NCBI RefSeq assembly: GCF_018128945.1
Contig: NZ_CP068393.1
Span: 124,001 to 188,000, forward strand
From: Aristaeella hokkaidonensis
GTDB taxonomy: Bacteria; Bacillota; Clostridia; Christensenellales; Aristaeellaceae
DNA: 64,000 nucleotides
Direction: 5' to 3'
Under the pieces are notes generated by a model. It worked only from the letters and a program-made list of their open reading frames with translations, did not search any database and was not told the origin of the DNA. Below are positions 7,874 through 17,786 of the stretch, piece after piece (the stretch's first letter is position 1; the number at the start of each line of letters is the position of its first letter). The position numbers were made by a program, and so were the translations under genes.

Positions 7874-9952
7874 ATGAAAAAGGCATTGACCTGTCTGCTC
7901 GTGATGCTGCTGTGCGCAGGAATCGTGATCCCTGCAATGGCGGCCAATGTTTTTCTTTTTACGACAAAATCCGTGCAGCTTTTTGAGGGACAAACCTATC
8001 AGACGGAAGTGCGCCGGGAAGGCAACTATGACGGAGACGGCGAGGTTGTTTACGCTGCCACGAAGACAAATGTGGCGACGGTTTCCGAAGACGGAATCAT
8101 CACCGCTGTGGGCAAGGGTACGACGGAAGTAACTGCTTCCCTGATGCGGAACGGAAAACGCGTCGGCCAGACCAAAGTGACAGTACAGGTGCTGCGTGCT
8201 GTACAGAAGGTAACGCTGAACACTGTGAAGCTGTCTGTTTATGATCCGGATCACCCGTCAGTGGCCTCCCTGCTGAAAGCGCCTACGGAAAACCAGGTGC
8301 TGGTAATTCCGGCCGGCACAGCGGTGCCGCTGGCAGCGACCTGTACCCCTGAAGACGCCTCAAGCAAAAAAATAACATATACCACCTCAGATGCCGGCGT
8401 TGCCCGGATTTCAGGAACCAGCCTGAAAGCTGTGCAGCGGGGCGAGTGCGACCTGACTGTGCAGAGTGCCCAGAATCCTGAAGTGACAGAAACCTTCCGG
8501 GTGCTTGTGATTCAGCCGGTCAAGAAGATAACGATTGACGCAGGTGACAAGAAGGTTGCCGCGGGTTCCAGAATGGAACTGGACGCAATCTGCGCTCCGG
8601 ATAATGCGTCGATCACAGAGGTGACCTGGAGCTCCAAGAATCCAAACATTGCGACAGTGGATGAGAGCGGTATGGTAACGGGCGTGAAGAAGGGAACAGC
8701 AAGCATTGTCGCAACTGCTGCGGACGGATCAAAGGTAACCGGTACGGTTATGATTACCGTGACACAGCCTGTGACTTCCATTAACATCACCCAGGCGGAT
8801 ATTCCGGTGGTAGTCGGCCGGACTGCACAAGCGAAGATTCAGGTGCTGCCTGCAGAGGCCAATGACAAGACTGTAACCTGGTCTACCTCTGATACCTCTA
8901 TCGCCACAGTCCGCAACGGACAGATTACAGGTGTGAAAGCAGGCATATGCACTGTGACCTGCACAAGCAACTCCAATCCGGAGGTGTCAGCGACTGCAAC
9001 CGTGACGGTGAGCCAGCTGGTGACGAAGATTGTGAACGTGAACGATCCTTCTGAACTAACCCTGAAGACCGGAGAAAGCGGCCAGCTGAAGTGGAGCGTC
9101 CAGCCGGATGACGCCACCAATAAGGGACTGACCTTCAAGAGCCAGGCACCCAAAGTAGCCACGGTGGACGCCAACGGCGTGGTGACTGCTGTTGGCCGCG
9201 GTGTGGCAACCATTACTGCAACGGCCCAGGATGCCTCCAAGAGACAGGGGAACATCAAGGTGACTGTGATCCAGCCTGTAACCGGCGTGTCAATGCAGCG
9301 GGATCTGTATTATGTACAGCGGGGCGGCGCGTCGAATGTGCGGGCTGTCGTCCAGCCGAAGAATGCCAACAATCAGAAAGTTATCTGGTCTTCTGCGGAT
9401 GACCGTATCGCCTCGGTACGTTCCAACGGAACCATTACAGGCCTGGTCAGCGGTATCACCAGTGGTATGACAACAGTGTACGCCTATACGGATGATGGCG
9501 GCTTCACAGCATCGACGCAGATCCGCGTCGGGGATTTCAATGAAGCGGTAATGGTTGAATCACTAGAAGTGAATGCCAACAATGAGATCCGGATTGTATT
9601 GCGGAACATGAGCCAGGAACTGACCCTGGAAAATGTACATTACAAAATTGAATGCTTCGATTACGACGGCAATCCCATGATATGCAATCAGGACGGAGAA
9701 AGTACGTTCTTCGAAGGAGATTATCCGTTTGTCCTGAATCCGTATGAGAGAACAACTCATGGTGCATTCCGTTTCAGGAATTATGTGATTGATCAGAGCC
9801 TTGGTTCGGTAGTACTGACGATCCTGAACTGGAAGGATTCTGACGGATATACATGGTATATTCCGGAAGATGACCAAATAAGGACTATGTGGACAAGGTA
9901 CAACTACAATAACAATTACAATTACAATAATGCCGAACAGGGCGTGGGGTAA
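7874..9952 (+). CDS. Secreted protein with six bacterial Ig-like (BIG_2) domains
   Basis: The start is the ATG of MKKALTC, which has GAGGGG upstream and a signal peptide ending near AMAAN; 20 upstream in-frame codons are not needed. The 692-residue protein has about six BIG_2 domains between residues 25 and 560, recognisable by repeated patterns such as [16 protein letters not shown] and [15 protein letters not shown]. These end in a unique domain of about 125 residues and a tail of alternating Tyr/Asn ([10 protein letters not shown]). BIG_2 domains serve adhesion or surface display; no sorting motif was seen. The stop codon is only 2 bases before the mnmG ATG, so the two genes are likely cotranscribed and translationally coupled. 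Confidence 0.85.
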   Translation: MKKALTCLLVMLLCAGIVIPAMAANVFLFTTKSVQLFEGQTYQTEVRREGNYDGDGEVVYAATKTNVATVSEDGIITAVGKGTTEVTASLMRNGKRVGQTKVTVQVLRAVQKVTLNTVKLSVYDPDHPSVASLLKAPTENQVLVIPAGTAVPLAATCTPEDASSKKITYTTSDAGVARISGTSLKAVQRGECDLTVQSAQNPEVTETFRVLVIQPVKKITIDAGDKKVAAGSRMELDAICAPDNASITEVTWSSKNPNIATVDESGMVTGVKKGTASIVATAADGSKVTGTVMITVTQPVTSINITQADIPVVVGRTAQAKIQVLPAEANDKTVTWSTSDTSIATVRNGQITGVKAGICTVTCTSNSNPEVSATATVTVSQLVTKIVNVNDPSELTLKTGESGQLKWSVQPDDATNKGLTFKSQAPKVATVDANGVVTAVGRGVATITATAQDASKRQGNIKVTVIQPVTGVSMQRDLYYVQRGGASNVRAVVQPKNANNQKVIWSSADDRIASVRSNGTITGLVSGITSGMTTVYAYTDDGGFTASTQIRVGDFNEAVMVESLEVNANNEIRIVLRNMSQELTLENVHYKIECFDYDGNPMICNQDGESTFFEGDYPFVLNPYERTTHGAFRFRNYVIDQSLGSVVLTILNWKDSDGYTWYIPEDDQIRTMWTRYNYNNNYNYNNAEQGVG

Positions 9953-9954
9953 TA

Positions 9955-11820
9955 ATGGCAGATCTGGTAGTGATAGGCGCGGGGCACGCGGGCTGTGAAG
10001 CAGCGCTTGCCGCCGCACGGATGGGAATTGATACACTTCTTTTAACACTGAATATGGACGGCGTAGCACTGATGGCCTGTAACCCGGTCATCGGCGGCTC
10101 AGCCAAAGGGCATCTGGTTCGTGAACTGGATGCCCTTGGCGGGGAAATGGGTCTTGCGATTGACGACACCTTCCTGCAGAGCCGTATGCTGAACACCGGC
10201 AAGGGACCGGCTGTTCATTCCCTGCGCGCACAGGCGGACAAGCAGGCTTACCAGAACCGGATGCGCAGGGCTTTAATGACCACGGACCGGCTGACGGTAC
10301 GGCAGGGGGAAGCTGCTTCCATCGAAACGGAAAACGGACAGGTGACGGCGGTAACCACGGTCACCGGCGCCCGGATTCCCTGCCGGGCGGTGGTGGTTGC
10401 CACCGGCGTTTACCTGAAGGGCAGCATCATCATCGGCGAGCACCGGCATGACGGCGGCCCCCAGGGACTGATGAACGCCTCGGAACTTTCCTCCAGCCTG
10501 ACAGAGCTGGGCTTTGTGCTCCGGAGATACAAGACCGGCACTCCGGCCCGGGTGGACGTGCGGACCATCGACTTCGATGAGATGCAGGAGCAGAAAGGTG
10601 ACGATCCGGTGGTGCCGTTTTCCTTCCTGACAGACCGGAAACTGGAGAACACCTACAGCTGCTATCTGACCTGGACCACACCGGAAACCCACAGGATTAT
10701 CCTGGACAACCTGCACAGGGCGCCGCTGTACAGCGGAAAGATCCACGGAATCGGCCCTCGGTACTGCCCGAGTATTGAGGATAAGGTGGTCCGGTTTGCA
10801 GATAAGGACCGGCACCAGATCTTCCTGGAGCCGGAAGGCAAGGAAAGCCGGGAATGGTATGTGCAGGGTATGAGTACCTCCATGCCGGAGGACGTGCAGT
10901 GGCAGATGTACCGGACGATTCCGGGACTGCGGCACTGTGATTTTACCCGGCTGGGCTACGCAATTGAATATGACTGCATTGACTCGCTGGAGCTGCGCCC
11001 GACGCTGGAAAGCCTGCGCATCAGCGGGCTGTTCTTTGCCGGACAGATCAACGGCACCAGCGGATATGAGGAAGCGGCCTGCCAGGGCCTGCTGGCGGGC
11101 ATGAACGCCGCCCTGGAACTGCAGGGCAGGGAACAGATCATCCTGACCCGGGATATGGCATATATCGGCGTGCTGACGGACGACCTGACCACCAAGGGAA
11201 CGGACGAACCTTACCGGATGATGACTTCCCGGGCGGAACACCGGCTGTACCTGCGGCAGGACAACGCGGATCTGCGGCTGACGGAAATCGGCTACAAGGC
11301 CGGCCTGGCGTCTGAAGAACGGCTGGAGCGGACGAAGAAAAAGAAAGAGGGAACAGAGGAACTGCTCCGGCAGCTTTCAACCACCCGCTTTGCTCCGGGC
11401 GAAAAGCTGAACAGCCTGCTGAAGGAAAAGGGTCAGCCGGAAGTGACCGGATCCCTGAAGGCGGAGGAACTGCTGAAGCGGCCGGAGATCAGGCTGCAGG
11501 ATCTGACAACACTCCAGCCTGAGTGGGCAGAGATTTCACCCGCCGTGGCGGAACAGGCGGAAATATCCGTGAAGTATGCTGGCTACCTGGAAAAGGAAGC
11601 CCATATGATCAAGCAAGCCCGGCAGATTGAGGAAACCCTGCTGCCGAAGGACATCTGCTATGCGGAGATCGAACACCTGCGGCTGGAAGCCAGGCAGAAG
11701 CTGGACAAGCAGAAACCGGTATCCCTGGGTGCGGCGGGCCGGATCCCCGGCGTGAACCCGGCGGATGTGGCTGTGCTGGCAGTATGGCTGCATAAGCAGA
11801 ATATGAAAAGTGAAGACTAA
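9955..11820 (+). CDS. mnmG: tRNA uridine-5-carboxymethylaminomethyl modification enzyme MnmG (GidA)
   Basis: This 621-residue FAD protein works with MnmE to install (carboxymethyl)aminomethyl groups on wobble U34 of certain tRNAs. The dinucleotide-binding motif [10 protein letters not shown] is at residues 8-17. The family signatures [12 protein letters not shown], the central [16 protein letters not shown] and the C-terminal [18 protein letters not shown] are all present, and the length matches E. coli MnmG (about 629). The more usual neighbours mnmE and rsmG are absent. Instead it follows a secreted Ig-like protein by 2 bases, and its ribosome-binding site (GGGG) lies within that gene's last codons. 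A terminator follows at 11833. Confidence 0.96.
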   Translation: MADLVVIGAGHAGCEAALAAARMGIDTLLLTLNMDGVALMACNPVIGGSAKGHLVRELDALGGEMGLAIDDTFLQSRMLNTGKGPAVHSLRAQADKQAYQNRMRRALMTTDRLTVRQGEAASIETENGQVTAVTTVTGARIPCRAVVVATGVYLKGSIIIGEHRHDGGPQGLMNASELSSSLTELGFVLRRYKTGTPARVDVRTIDFDEMQEQKGDDPVVPFSFLTDRKLENTYSCYLTWTTPETHRIILDNLHRAPLYSGKIHGIGPRYCPSIEDKVVRFADKDRHQIFLEPEGKESREWYVQGMSTSMPEDVQWQMYRTIPGLRHCDFTRLGYAIEYDCIDSLELRPTLESLRISGLFFAGQINGTSGYEEAACQGLLAGMNAALELQGREQIILTRDMAYIGVLTDDLTTKGTDEPYRMMTSRAEHRLYLRQDNADLRLTEIGYKAGLASEERLERTKKKKEGTEELLRQLSTTRFAPGEKLNSLLKEKGQPEVTGSLKAEELLKRPEIRLQDLTTLQPEWAEISPAVAEQAEISVKYAGYLEKEAHMIKQARQIEETLLPKDICYAEIEHLRLEARQKLDKQKPVSLGAAGRIPGVNPADVAVLAVWLHKQNMKSED

Positions 11821-11832
11821 AGAATGATAATC

Positions 11833-11865
11833 AAACGGGACTGCCGGATGGCAGCCCCGTTTTTG
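11833..11865 (+). terminator. Terminator after mnmG
   Basis: AAACGGG-CTGCC pairs with GGCAG-CCCGTTT around a GGAT loop with one mismatch and is followed by five T. A near copy of its left arm recurs at 14053-14065. Confidence 0.85.
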
Positions 11866-11900
11866 TTGCTGTGTTTTTTGTTCATACGGATTTACAGTTT

Positions 11901-11930
11901 TTACACAACAAAAGCTGTTTATGTGATAAT
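11901..11930 (+). promoter_or_regulatory. Probable promoter of the 660-aa secreted protein gene
   Basis: TTACAC (11901-11906) and GATAAT (11925-11930) are separated by 18 bases, about 120 bases before the start codon. Both hexamers are imperfect. The rest of the gap shows nothing else recognisable. Confidence 0.45.
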
Positions 11931-12049
11931 ATGTATACAGAATTCCAAAGACTGGAAGAAATCAGGCAGGTAACTCTTTATATAGTTGAAATCAAATACA
12001 GTGTAACAAGTCATCCATCATCCGGCATTTCGGAGAAAAGGGGTACCAT

Positions 12050-14032
12050 ATGAAAAAGGCCATTCTGCTGCTGGTCCTGATTGCGACTGTGATACTTTGT
12101 GCCATTGCCATTGCGGAGGAAGAATGGGAAACATATGAAGGTCCGCTTAGCATGACGATCAAATATCCCAAAGCTATCATTGAAGCCAGCCGCCATTCCA
12201 GTGAAGATGGATATGTTAATGAATATGACAGGATTGATCTGTTTATTCCCCGTGCTGAACAGACAAGCGCGAGAATGACCTGCGCACTTCATGACGATCC
12301 TCAGTTCCCATTCTGGGAAGATTATGGATATACAAAGCTGGAGATGGATGATTCCTTGCTGGATCAGATTGAAAGCTCCATGTACAAAACGCTCAATATG
12401 TATATGAATCCTGAAGGAACTGAAATAGTTGAGGAATTGAAGATGACATATCCGATAAACCTCGAGCCGGAAATTGTATTTGACATTTTCCTGCCCGCAG
12501 ATGATCCGGATGGATGGCGGAATGTTTTTGAGACCATGCTGTCTACTTTGAAGTTTCCGCCATTGGGCGAAGAATTCGCTGGTATTCGTTTCGATTTTTA
12601 TGAGAATGTAGAAAAAAACGCGTCTTCTGAAAAAATAATAGTTGATGAAGGGGCAGCATGTTATGTGCTGGCATTTTCAGGAAAGACAAGTCAGTTTGCC
12701 ATGGAAGAAGTTGAATGGGATGATGCAACTTTTAGAATTGTAAATGTAAAAACTTTGTTCAAGGCTGATCTTATGTCCGATGGGGATCAACTGGATATCA
12801 GTTGTTTCTTTCCGGATGGACTGCCAAAGCTGCGCATCAGATGGTCTGATCCCTGGACAAAAGATAGAACATATTATTTAACTATGAGCGGTAAAGATGG
12901 AAGCTTGCACATGTTGAGTGCATCAGAATTTTTGCCGCATGAACTTGTGGGCACATGGGGCACGGACGGCGTGACGCTGCGGGTTCTCCGGTCCGGGGAT
13001 GAATACAAGGTCCTGGCGAACTTTGGAGACGGGGAATACGGATGGTCCAGGGCAGTCTATAACGACTGTGTATACGATGAGGAAGGAAACCGGCTGCTGT
13101 GTACCGGTATTAAGGAAACCTGTGAGCTGGATCCGGAAACGGAGGATAAAGAAGAATCTGAAAGACAATACATAATGGAAAAGAGAGAAAGCTGGCTGCC
13201 CCTGACCATCGGGGAAGACGGAATCATGGAATATCCGGATTGGGAAGGAGATCCGGTTCAGCTTTTGTATTATGGTCCGTTTGAAGGCACCTGGAAGGAT
13301 GGAGATACAACGATTGATTTCCACTTCGGGGATACTGAATTATGGTGTGAAATAAAGGAAAACACTGAAACAAAATGGACTTACTGGTGTGCTTATGATG
13401 AAGAAAGCGACAGGCCGTATGAACACTTTTACGGTTATGGGCAGAATGACGGCCAGAAGGAAGAAGGAGAAGCCACATTCACTATTGACGGCGAAGGAAG
13501 GCTGGTCTGGAATGACCTGAGCGGGAAAGAAACCAGGCGTTTTATCCGGCAGGAGGAGCCGCAGGATGAGTGGATCCATGACTTTTACCGCTATGAGCCG
13601 GGTGACGGGAAACAATATGAAGTGTTTGTGATTACCAAACTGCTCTATAACGAAAACCATCAGGTGACGGACGTCACAGGACAGTTTGCACACATGACGG
13701 ATAACGGTGAATCCTCTGACTGGGAGCTTGCGGAGGATGGAAAGCTCTATACCTATCACCTGGCGGAGGATTTCAGCGCGGATCTGCTGGCCAGTTTGTA
13801 TGATGATACCATGGAAACCGTTACAGATCTCCATGAGTGGTATATCCGGGTTTGCCTGGAGGAAAGGGTACCGGAGGACGGAGAGCTGTATTTTGTGTCG
13901 CACATGAGTGAGGAAGAACGCAAAAACGCGAATCCTGACGCCCTCTTTGACTGCATCGCGGTAAAACCGGAACTGAATGAAGCAGGCGAAATACGGTATG
14001 TGTGCTATACGCGGATACCGTGGATTATGTGA
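12050..14032 (+). CDS. Secreted protein of unknown function, 660 aa
   Basis: The ATG has AAGGGG nearby and starts a signal peptide (MKKAILLLVLIATVILCAIAIAEEE). The mature protein is acidic and rich in Trp, Tyr, Asp and Glu. It appears to have two parts. Residues to about 295 are a domain with MTIKYPKAIIEAS and a further beta-rich segment, encoded by more AT-rich DNA. Residues about 300-655 contain several WxxDGDTTIDFHFGD-like beta segments that recall lipocalin or META-like strands, encoded by GC-richer DNA. The composition break near 12940 suggests a fusion or a recombined 3' part. I do not recognise the family. It is transcribed alone, with a terminator at 14116. Confidence 0.75.
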   Translation: MKKAILLLVLIATVILCAIAIAEEEWETYEGPLSMTIKYPKAIIEASRHSSEDGYVNEYDRIDLFIPRAEQTSARMTCALHDDPQFPFWEDYGYTKLEMDDSLLDQIESSMYKTLNMYMNPEGTEIVEELKMTYPINLEPEIVFDIFLPADDPDGWRNVFETMLSTLKFPPLGEEFAGIRFDFYENVEKNASSEKIIVDEGAACYVLAFSGKTSQFAMEEVEWDDATFRIVNVKTLFKADLMSDGDQLDISCFFPDGLPKLRIRWSDPWTKDRTYYLTMSGKDGSLHMLSASEFLPHELVGTWGTDGVTLRVLRSGDEYKVLANFGDGEYGWSRAVYNDCVYDEEGNRLLCTGIKETCELDPETEDKEESERQYIMEKRESWLPLTIGEDGIMEYPDWEGDPVQLLYYGPFEGTWKDGDTTIDFHFGDTELWCEIKENTETKWTYWCAYDEESDRPYEHFYGYGQNDGQKEEGEATFTIDGEGRLVWNDLSGKETRRFIRQEEPQDEWIHDFYRYEPGDGKQYEVFVITKLLYNENHQVTDVTGQFAHMTDNGESSDWELAEDGKLYTYHLAEDFSADLLASLYDDTMETVTDLHEWYIRVCLEERVPEDGELYFVSHMSEEERKNANPDALFDCIAVKPELNEAGEIRYVCYTRIPWIM

Positions 14033-14058
14033 TGATGGGAATGAGGATAGTCAAACGG

Positions 14059-14104
14059 GACTGCCGCCGCCATTGCGGCAAGTCTTCACTCTACACTCAT
14101 CACT
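14059..14104. repeat. Hairpin next to a three-copy heptamer array
   Basis: GACT-GCCGC pairs with GCGGCA-AGTC (14059-14084, one bulge). It runs straight into CTTCACT, CTACACT and CATCACT (14084-14104), which on the other strand read AGTGAAG-type heptamers in 7-bp register. The layout matches the elements at 7264, 19615 and 21053. Confidence 0.55.
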
Positions 14105-14115
14105 GGTAATTAAAG

Positions 14116-14157
14116 AACGAGGCTGCCATCCGGCAGCCTCGTTTGATTTTTGATTTT
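14116..14157 (+). terminator. Terminator between convergent genes
   Basis: AACGAGGCTGCC (14116-14127) pairs with GGCAGCCTCGTT (14132-14143) perfectly around ATCC, followed by two T-tracts. A-rich DNA on the minus side lets it also serve the gene ending at 14163. Confidence 0.88.
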
Positions 14158-14162
14158 TGGGA

Positions 14163-17100
14163 TTACAGCACCGGAGTCGGATCTTCCGCCTTGTCATAGT
14201 TGCGGCGGGGAAGCTCGATACCGTATTCGCGAGCAGTGGCTTCCAGAATATCCAACGCCTTTTCAATCTGCTCGGGCTTGTGCTCACTGATGACGCAGAA
14301 ACGCAGCCTTGCCTTGCCCTTGGGAACGGCGGGATACATGGCAGGGGGAACACTGACGCCCCGCTTTTTCAGCTCGTTGGAGAGGAACCAGGCGTCCTCG
14401 TCCTTGCCGACCAGAACCGGCAGAACCGCGGTTTCACCGGCCAGGCAGATGTCCAGGTGACGGCGCCGCGCGCTGTCCGCGAAGGCCTTGATGGCGGTCC
14501 GCAGGTGCTCCATGATTTCCGGATGGGACCGCAGGGTGCGGATGGCTTCCAGGGAGCCGGCCGCCAGCGCGGGAGAAATACCGACGCTGAAGACGAAACC
14601 GGGCATGTTGTACCGCAGGAAGTCAATCAGGCACTTCTTGCCGGCCAGGTAGCCGCCGCAGGTGCCCAGGCCCTTGGACAGGGTACCGTACTTGATGTCG
14701 ATATCATCGCCGTTGAGGTTGAAGTACTCATCCACGCCGCCGCCGGTCTTGCCGATGACGCAGGCGCTGTGGGCTTCGTCCACCATGAGGAAGCAGCCGT
14801 ATTCCTTCTTGATCCGCACAAACTCCGGCACGGGGGCGATGTCGCCGTCCATGCTGTATGCGCCTTCAATGACGATCAGAACCTTCTCGTAGTAGGCACG
14901 CTGGCTCTTCAGGATGGTTTCCAGCGCAGCGGTGTCACTGTGGGGGAAGGGACGGGAAGTTGCATCGGACAGTTTGCAGCCCTGCTCGATGGAGTTATGG
15001 GCCAGGGCATCGTAGAGGATCAGGTCATTCTTGCCACAGAAGTTGCCGACGAAGGTCACGTTGGTGGAGTGACCACCGACGCAGACGATGGCGTCCTCGG
15101 TATGTTTCCAGTCAGCAATTTCCTTTTCCAGGTCCTTATGGATCTGCTTTTCACCGGCCAGCAGGCGGCTGCCGCTGGCACTGGTGCCGTACTTGTCAAT
15201 GGCGGCCTTGGCGGCGTCCTTGACTTCTTTGCGGCCACTCATACCAACGTAGTTGTAGCTGCCGAACTCCAGAACTTCCTTGCCGTCGATGATGCCGGTA
15301 TCCAGCAGGGGAGATTCATGAGCAACAAAGTAGGGATTGTCTCCCTTGCCGACCAGGGCTTCCTGGCGCTCCAGGAAGTGCTTGTATTCAGGCGTGTCCT
15401 CAAAGCGGGTGATGGGCCGGACGGGAACGCGTTCCTTGGGCTTATCGCTTTCGGCGGGGCCTTCCAGCAGGGCTTCCACCACCTGGGCCATACCGGCGAC
15501 GGTGGCGCAGGAACCGTATTCTTCCGCGGGAATGGTGATGCCCCATTCCTCTTCAGCCTTCAGCGCGATGGACAGCACCTGCAGGCTGTCGCCCTGGAGG
15601 TCTTCGATGAAGTTGGCGTTATCGGTGATCTCGCTCTCGGAGATTTCCAGCGCTTCCGCGTACATGGTGCGAACCTTCTTCAGGATCTCATCATGCTTGG
15701 CACTCTTGGTCTCCAGGCGGGCGGCGGCAGCCACTTCGGTGCCGACGTTCTGGCCGTGAAGATCCAGCTCACGGTAGGTGAGTTCGCCTTCCTCATACAT
15801 GCGCTTGAGCTCGATCCGCTTGACCTTGATGCCGCTGACCAGGGGCAGCTTGTTGGGCGTAACGAGGGCGCGGTTCAGCTGGGTGTAGATGGGCAGACGG
15901 CGGTTGGCGTCCGCCACCTTCGCAGCCAGCTTGTCCAGGTACTGATCATCGGTGTAGTTTTCACCGACGTTCATGACCAGGACGATGTCTTCGTTGTTGT
16001 CCCGGCGGTTGCGGCGGAAGCCGACCACGCAGGACTGGTCCACGCCGTTGATGGAGGCGAAGGCGTCTTCCATGTCATCAGGATAGACGTTCTCGCCGGA
16101 TTCGTTAATGATGACGTCCTTCAGGCGGCCGCGGATATACAGCCGGCCGGTGGCATCCAGCTGGGCAATATCACCGGTGGGCAGCCAGCCGTCGTCGACG
16201 GTATCGGGCGGGAGAATCTGGCCGTTGATGACCCGGCCGGAGTGGATTCCGGAACCGCGGACCTGCAGTTCGCCGGTTTTGCTGCCTTCCTTGTCCGGGA
16301 CAATCCGGTATTCAGCGGAAGGCAGGGGCTTACCGACGGAGCCGTTCAGCCGGTACTTGAGGGACATTTCCCTTTCGAAACCGTTGATGGCGGTTTCCGT
16401 CATGCCGTAGCCGGTGACGGTATAGTAACCCAGGGCATTCAGGGTGCGCAGGGTTTCAGTCGGCGTATGGCTGCCGCCGAAGATGACCACGTCCACCTCT
16501 GTGCCGATGAGCTTCTCATTCAGCGCGGCAAAGGCGGACTTTTCCGCCCAGTTAAGGCCGGCTTCAGGAGAAATGGCTTGGCGGGCGAGGGAGAGGGCCT
16601 TCAGGGTCTTAAAGGCACTCTGCTTGGCCTTGTTTTCTTTCTTCAATCCTTTTTCCACGGAACGAACCAGGCTGTTGCCTACCAGGGGAACCATGATCAG
16701 CAGGTTCGGCGGGAAATGGTGGCAGGTGTTCAGGATGGAGTTGGGCGTCCGATCCTGCAGGAACACGTTGGCGGTGCCCATGAACATGGAAAGGATCATG
16801 TTGCCCATGAATCCCAGCACATGATGGAAGGGCAGGAAGGCCAGGGTTTTACGCCCGGTGTTCACAGGGTGGATAATCCGGGGGTTGACCTTAAAAAGAT
16901 CATAAGCGTTCAGCGCCTGAGCGCAAATTGCCTTGCTGTTGTAGGCAAAGATGCGGCTGGTGCCGGTGGTGCCGCTGGTGCACATAGCGGTATATTCGCC
17001 CCAGACAGGGGTGAAACCGATGGTGCGCGGAGCTTCCCGGATGGTTTTAAAGTCGATCTGGCGGACGTTGCCGGACAGGACCCTGGGTTTCAGGGAAATA

Positions 17101-17459
17101 ACCTGGCGGCAGTGCGCTTCATCCAGCAGGCCCTGAATGACGTTGTCGGGCGCGGACGCGTCCAGCAGCAGGGCGTTATGTCCGGAGCGCATGATGCCCC
17201 AGTACAGAGACGGCCAGTCGTGGCAGGTGTCCACGGCAACGCCGATCCAGCCTTCTTCAAGATCGAGGGAGTTAAGGCAGGCGGCATAGTCGTCCGCCCG
17301 GAGGGTCATTTCCGCATAGGAGCGGGTTCTTTCCTGTTCACCTTCCAGCCAGTAGGCAGCGGGGGCCTCACCATAGTCCCGGAGGATGTCGAACAGGGTG
17401 GCCAGCGTTTGGTCAGCTTCCAGTCTGCTGCAAACAGACTGCGCGTCAAGATTGCTCAT
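14163..17459 (-). CDS. Acyl-adenylating ligase / acyl carrier protein / alpha-oxoamine synthase fusion
   Basis: The start is the ATG of MSNLDAQS, with AAGGAGG 8 bases upstream; a 38-codon in-frame extension lacks a binding site. The 1098-residue protein has three parts. Residues 1-555 are an AMP-forming ligase: P-loop MCTSGTTGTS at about 159, YGMTET at about 350, GWLPTGD at about 424 and RGRLKDVI at about 443. Residues about 590-670 are a carrier protein with the phosphopantetheine site GDSLQ (Ser about 625). Residues about 730-1085 are a PLP-dependent alpha-oxoamine synthase (as in BioF, Kbl and serine palmitoyltransferase) with DEAHS at about 894 and TLSKGLG (Lys about 929). By family logic it would activate a fatty acid, load it on its own carrier and condense it with an amino acid, losing CO2. 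Substrates are unknown. No ketoreductase is adjacent. Confidence 0.88.
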   Translation of the reverse strand: MSNLDAQSVCSRLEADQTLATLFDILRDYGEAPAAYWLEGEQERTRSYAEMTLRADDYAACLNSLDLEEGWIGVAVDTCHDWPSLYWGIMRSGHNALLLDASAPDNVIQGLLDEAHCRQVISLKPRVLSGNVRQIDFKTIREAPRTIGFTPVWGEYTAMCTSGTTGTSRIFAYNSKAICAQALNAYDLFKVNPRIIHPVNTGRKTLAFLPFHHVLGFMGNMILSMFMGTANVFLQDRTPNSILNTCHHFPPNLLIMVPLVGNSLVRSVEKGLKKENKAKQSAFKTLKALSLARQAISPEAGLNWAEKSAFAALNEKLIGTEVDVVIFGGSHTPTETLRTLNALGYYTVTGYGMTETAINGFEREMSLKYRLNGSVGKPLPSAEYRIVPDKEGSKTGELQVRGSGIHSGRVINGQILPPDTVDDGWLPTGDIAQLDATGRLYIRGRLKDVIINESGENVYPDDMEDAFASINGVDQSCVVGFRRNRRDNNEDIVLVMNVGENYTDDQYLDKLAAKVADANRRLPIYTQLNRALVTPNKLPLVSGIKVKRIELKRMYEEGELTYRELDLHGQNVGTEVAAAARLETKSAKHDEILKKVRTMYAEALEISESEITDNANFIEDLQGDSLQVLSIALKAEEEWGITIPAEEYGSCATVAGMAQVVEALLEGPAESDKPKERVPVRPITRFEDTPEYKHFLERQEALVGKGDNPYFVAHESPLLDTGIIDGKEVLEFGSYNYVGMSGRKEVKDAAKAAIDKYGTSASGSRLLAGEKQIHKDLEKEIADWKHTEDAIVCVGGHSTNVTFVGNFCGKNDLILYDALAHNSIEQGCKLSDATSRPFPHSDTAALETILKSQRAYYEKVLIVIEGAYSMDGDIAPVPEFVRIKKEYGCFLMVDEAHSACVIGKTGGGVDEYFNLNGDDIDIKYGTLSKGLGTCGGYLAGKKCLIDFLRYNMPGFVFSVGISPALAAGSLEAIRTLRSHPEIMEHLRTAIKAFADSARRRHLDICLAGETAVLPVLVGKDEDAWFLSNELKKRGVSVPPAMYPAVPKGKARLRFCVISEHKPEQIEKALDILEATAREYGIELPRRNYDKAEDPTPVL

Positions 17460-17576
17460 GAAAGCCTCCTTCCATTCCGGTTCAAGAGCGATATTCTGAC
17501 ACGGCGGCAGGGAAGGAAAAAATAATAACGTATAAGAAAAATCAAATCTCCCCGATGCCAAAATCCGCATCATCTC

Positions 17577-17605
17577 ATTATATCATGAAAACACTGTTGT
17601 GCATA
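17577..17605 (-). promoter_or_regulatory. Probable promoter of the ligase-ACP-oxoamine synthase gene
   Basis: On the minus strand an extended -10 (TGATATAAT, hexamer at 17577-17582) lies 17 bases from a weak -35, TATGCA (17600-17605). The resulting leader is about 110 bases. Confidence 0.5.
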
Positions 17606-17689
17606 CAATTTCTTTCGGCTGTTTTACGAAGTAAAGCAACCGAAAGAGAAATGAAGAATTATATAGTGTTTACGTGAATGCACGTTGTC

Positions 17690-17718
17690 TTGTACGGGAA
17701 TGTAAAGTGTGCTATAAA
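17690..17718 (+). promoter_or_regulatory. Promoter of the amylosucrase-like gene
   Basis: TTGTAC (17690-17695) and TATAAA (17713-17718) are separated by 17 bases, about 70 bases before the start codon. It is divergent from the promoter at 17577. The rest of the 327-base gap shows no other feature. Confidence 0.65.
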
Positions 17719-17786
17719 TAAAGCAGAATAGTAAAAGAAGAATACAGAATATATACAGTGAAAACAGAAAAACGAGAGGGTAACAG

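Noticed and set aside
14157-17525. 1122-residue open frame on the plus strand opposite the ligase-ACP-oxoamine synthase gene
   Set aside because: It is the mirror frame of a GC-rich gene with strong codon bias; it is Gly/Ala/Asp/Val-repetitive, has no motif, and the minus-strand protein has three clear domains.
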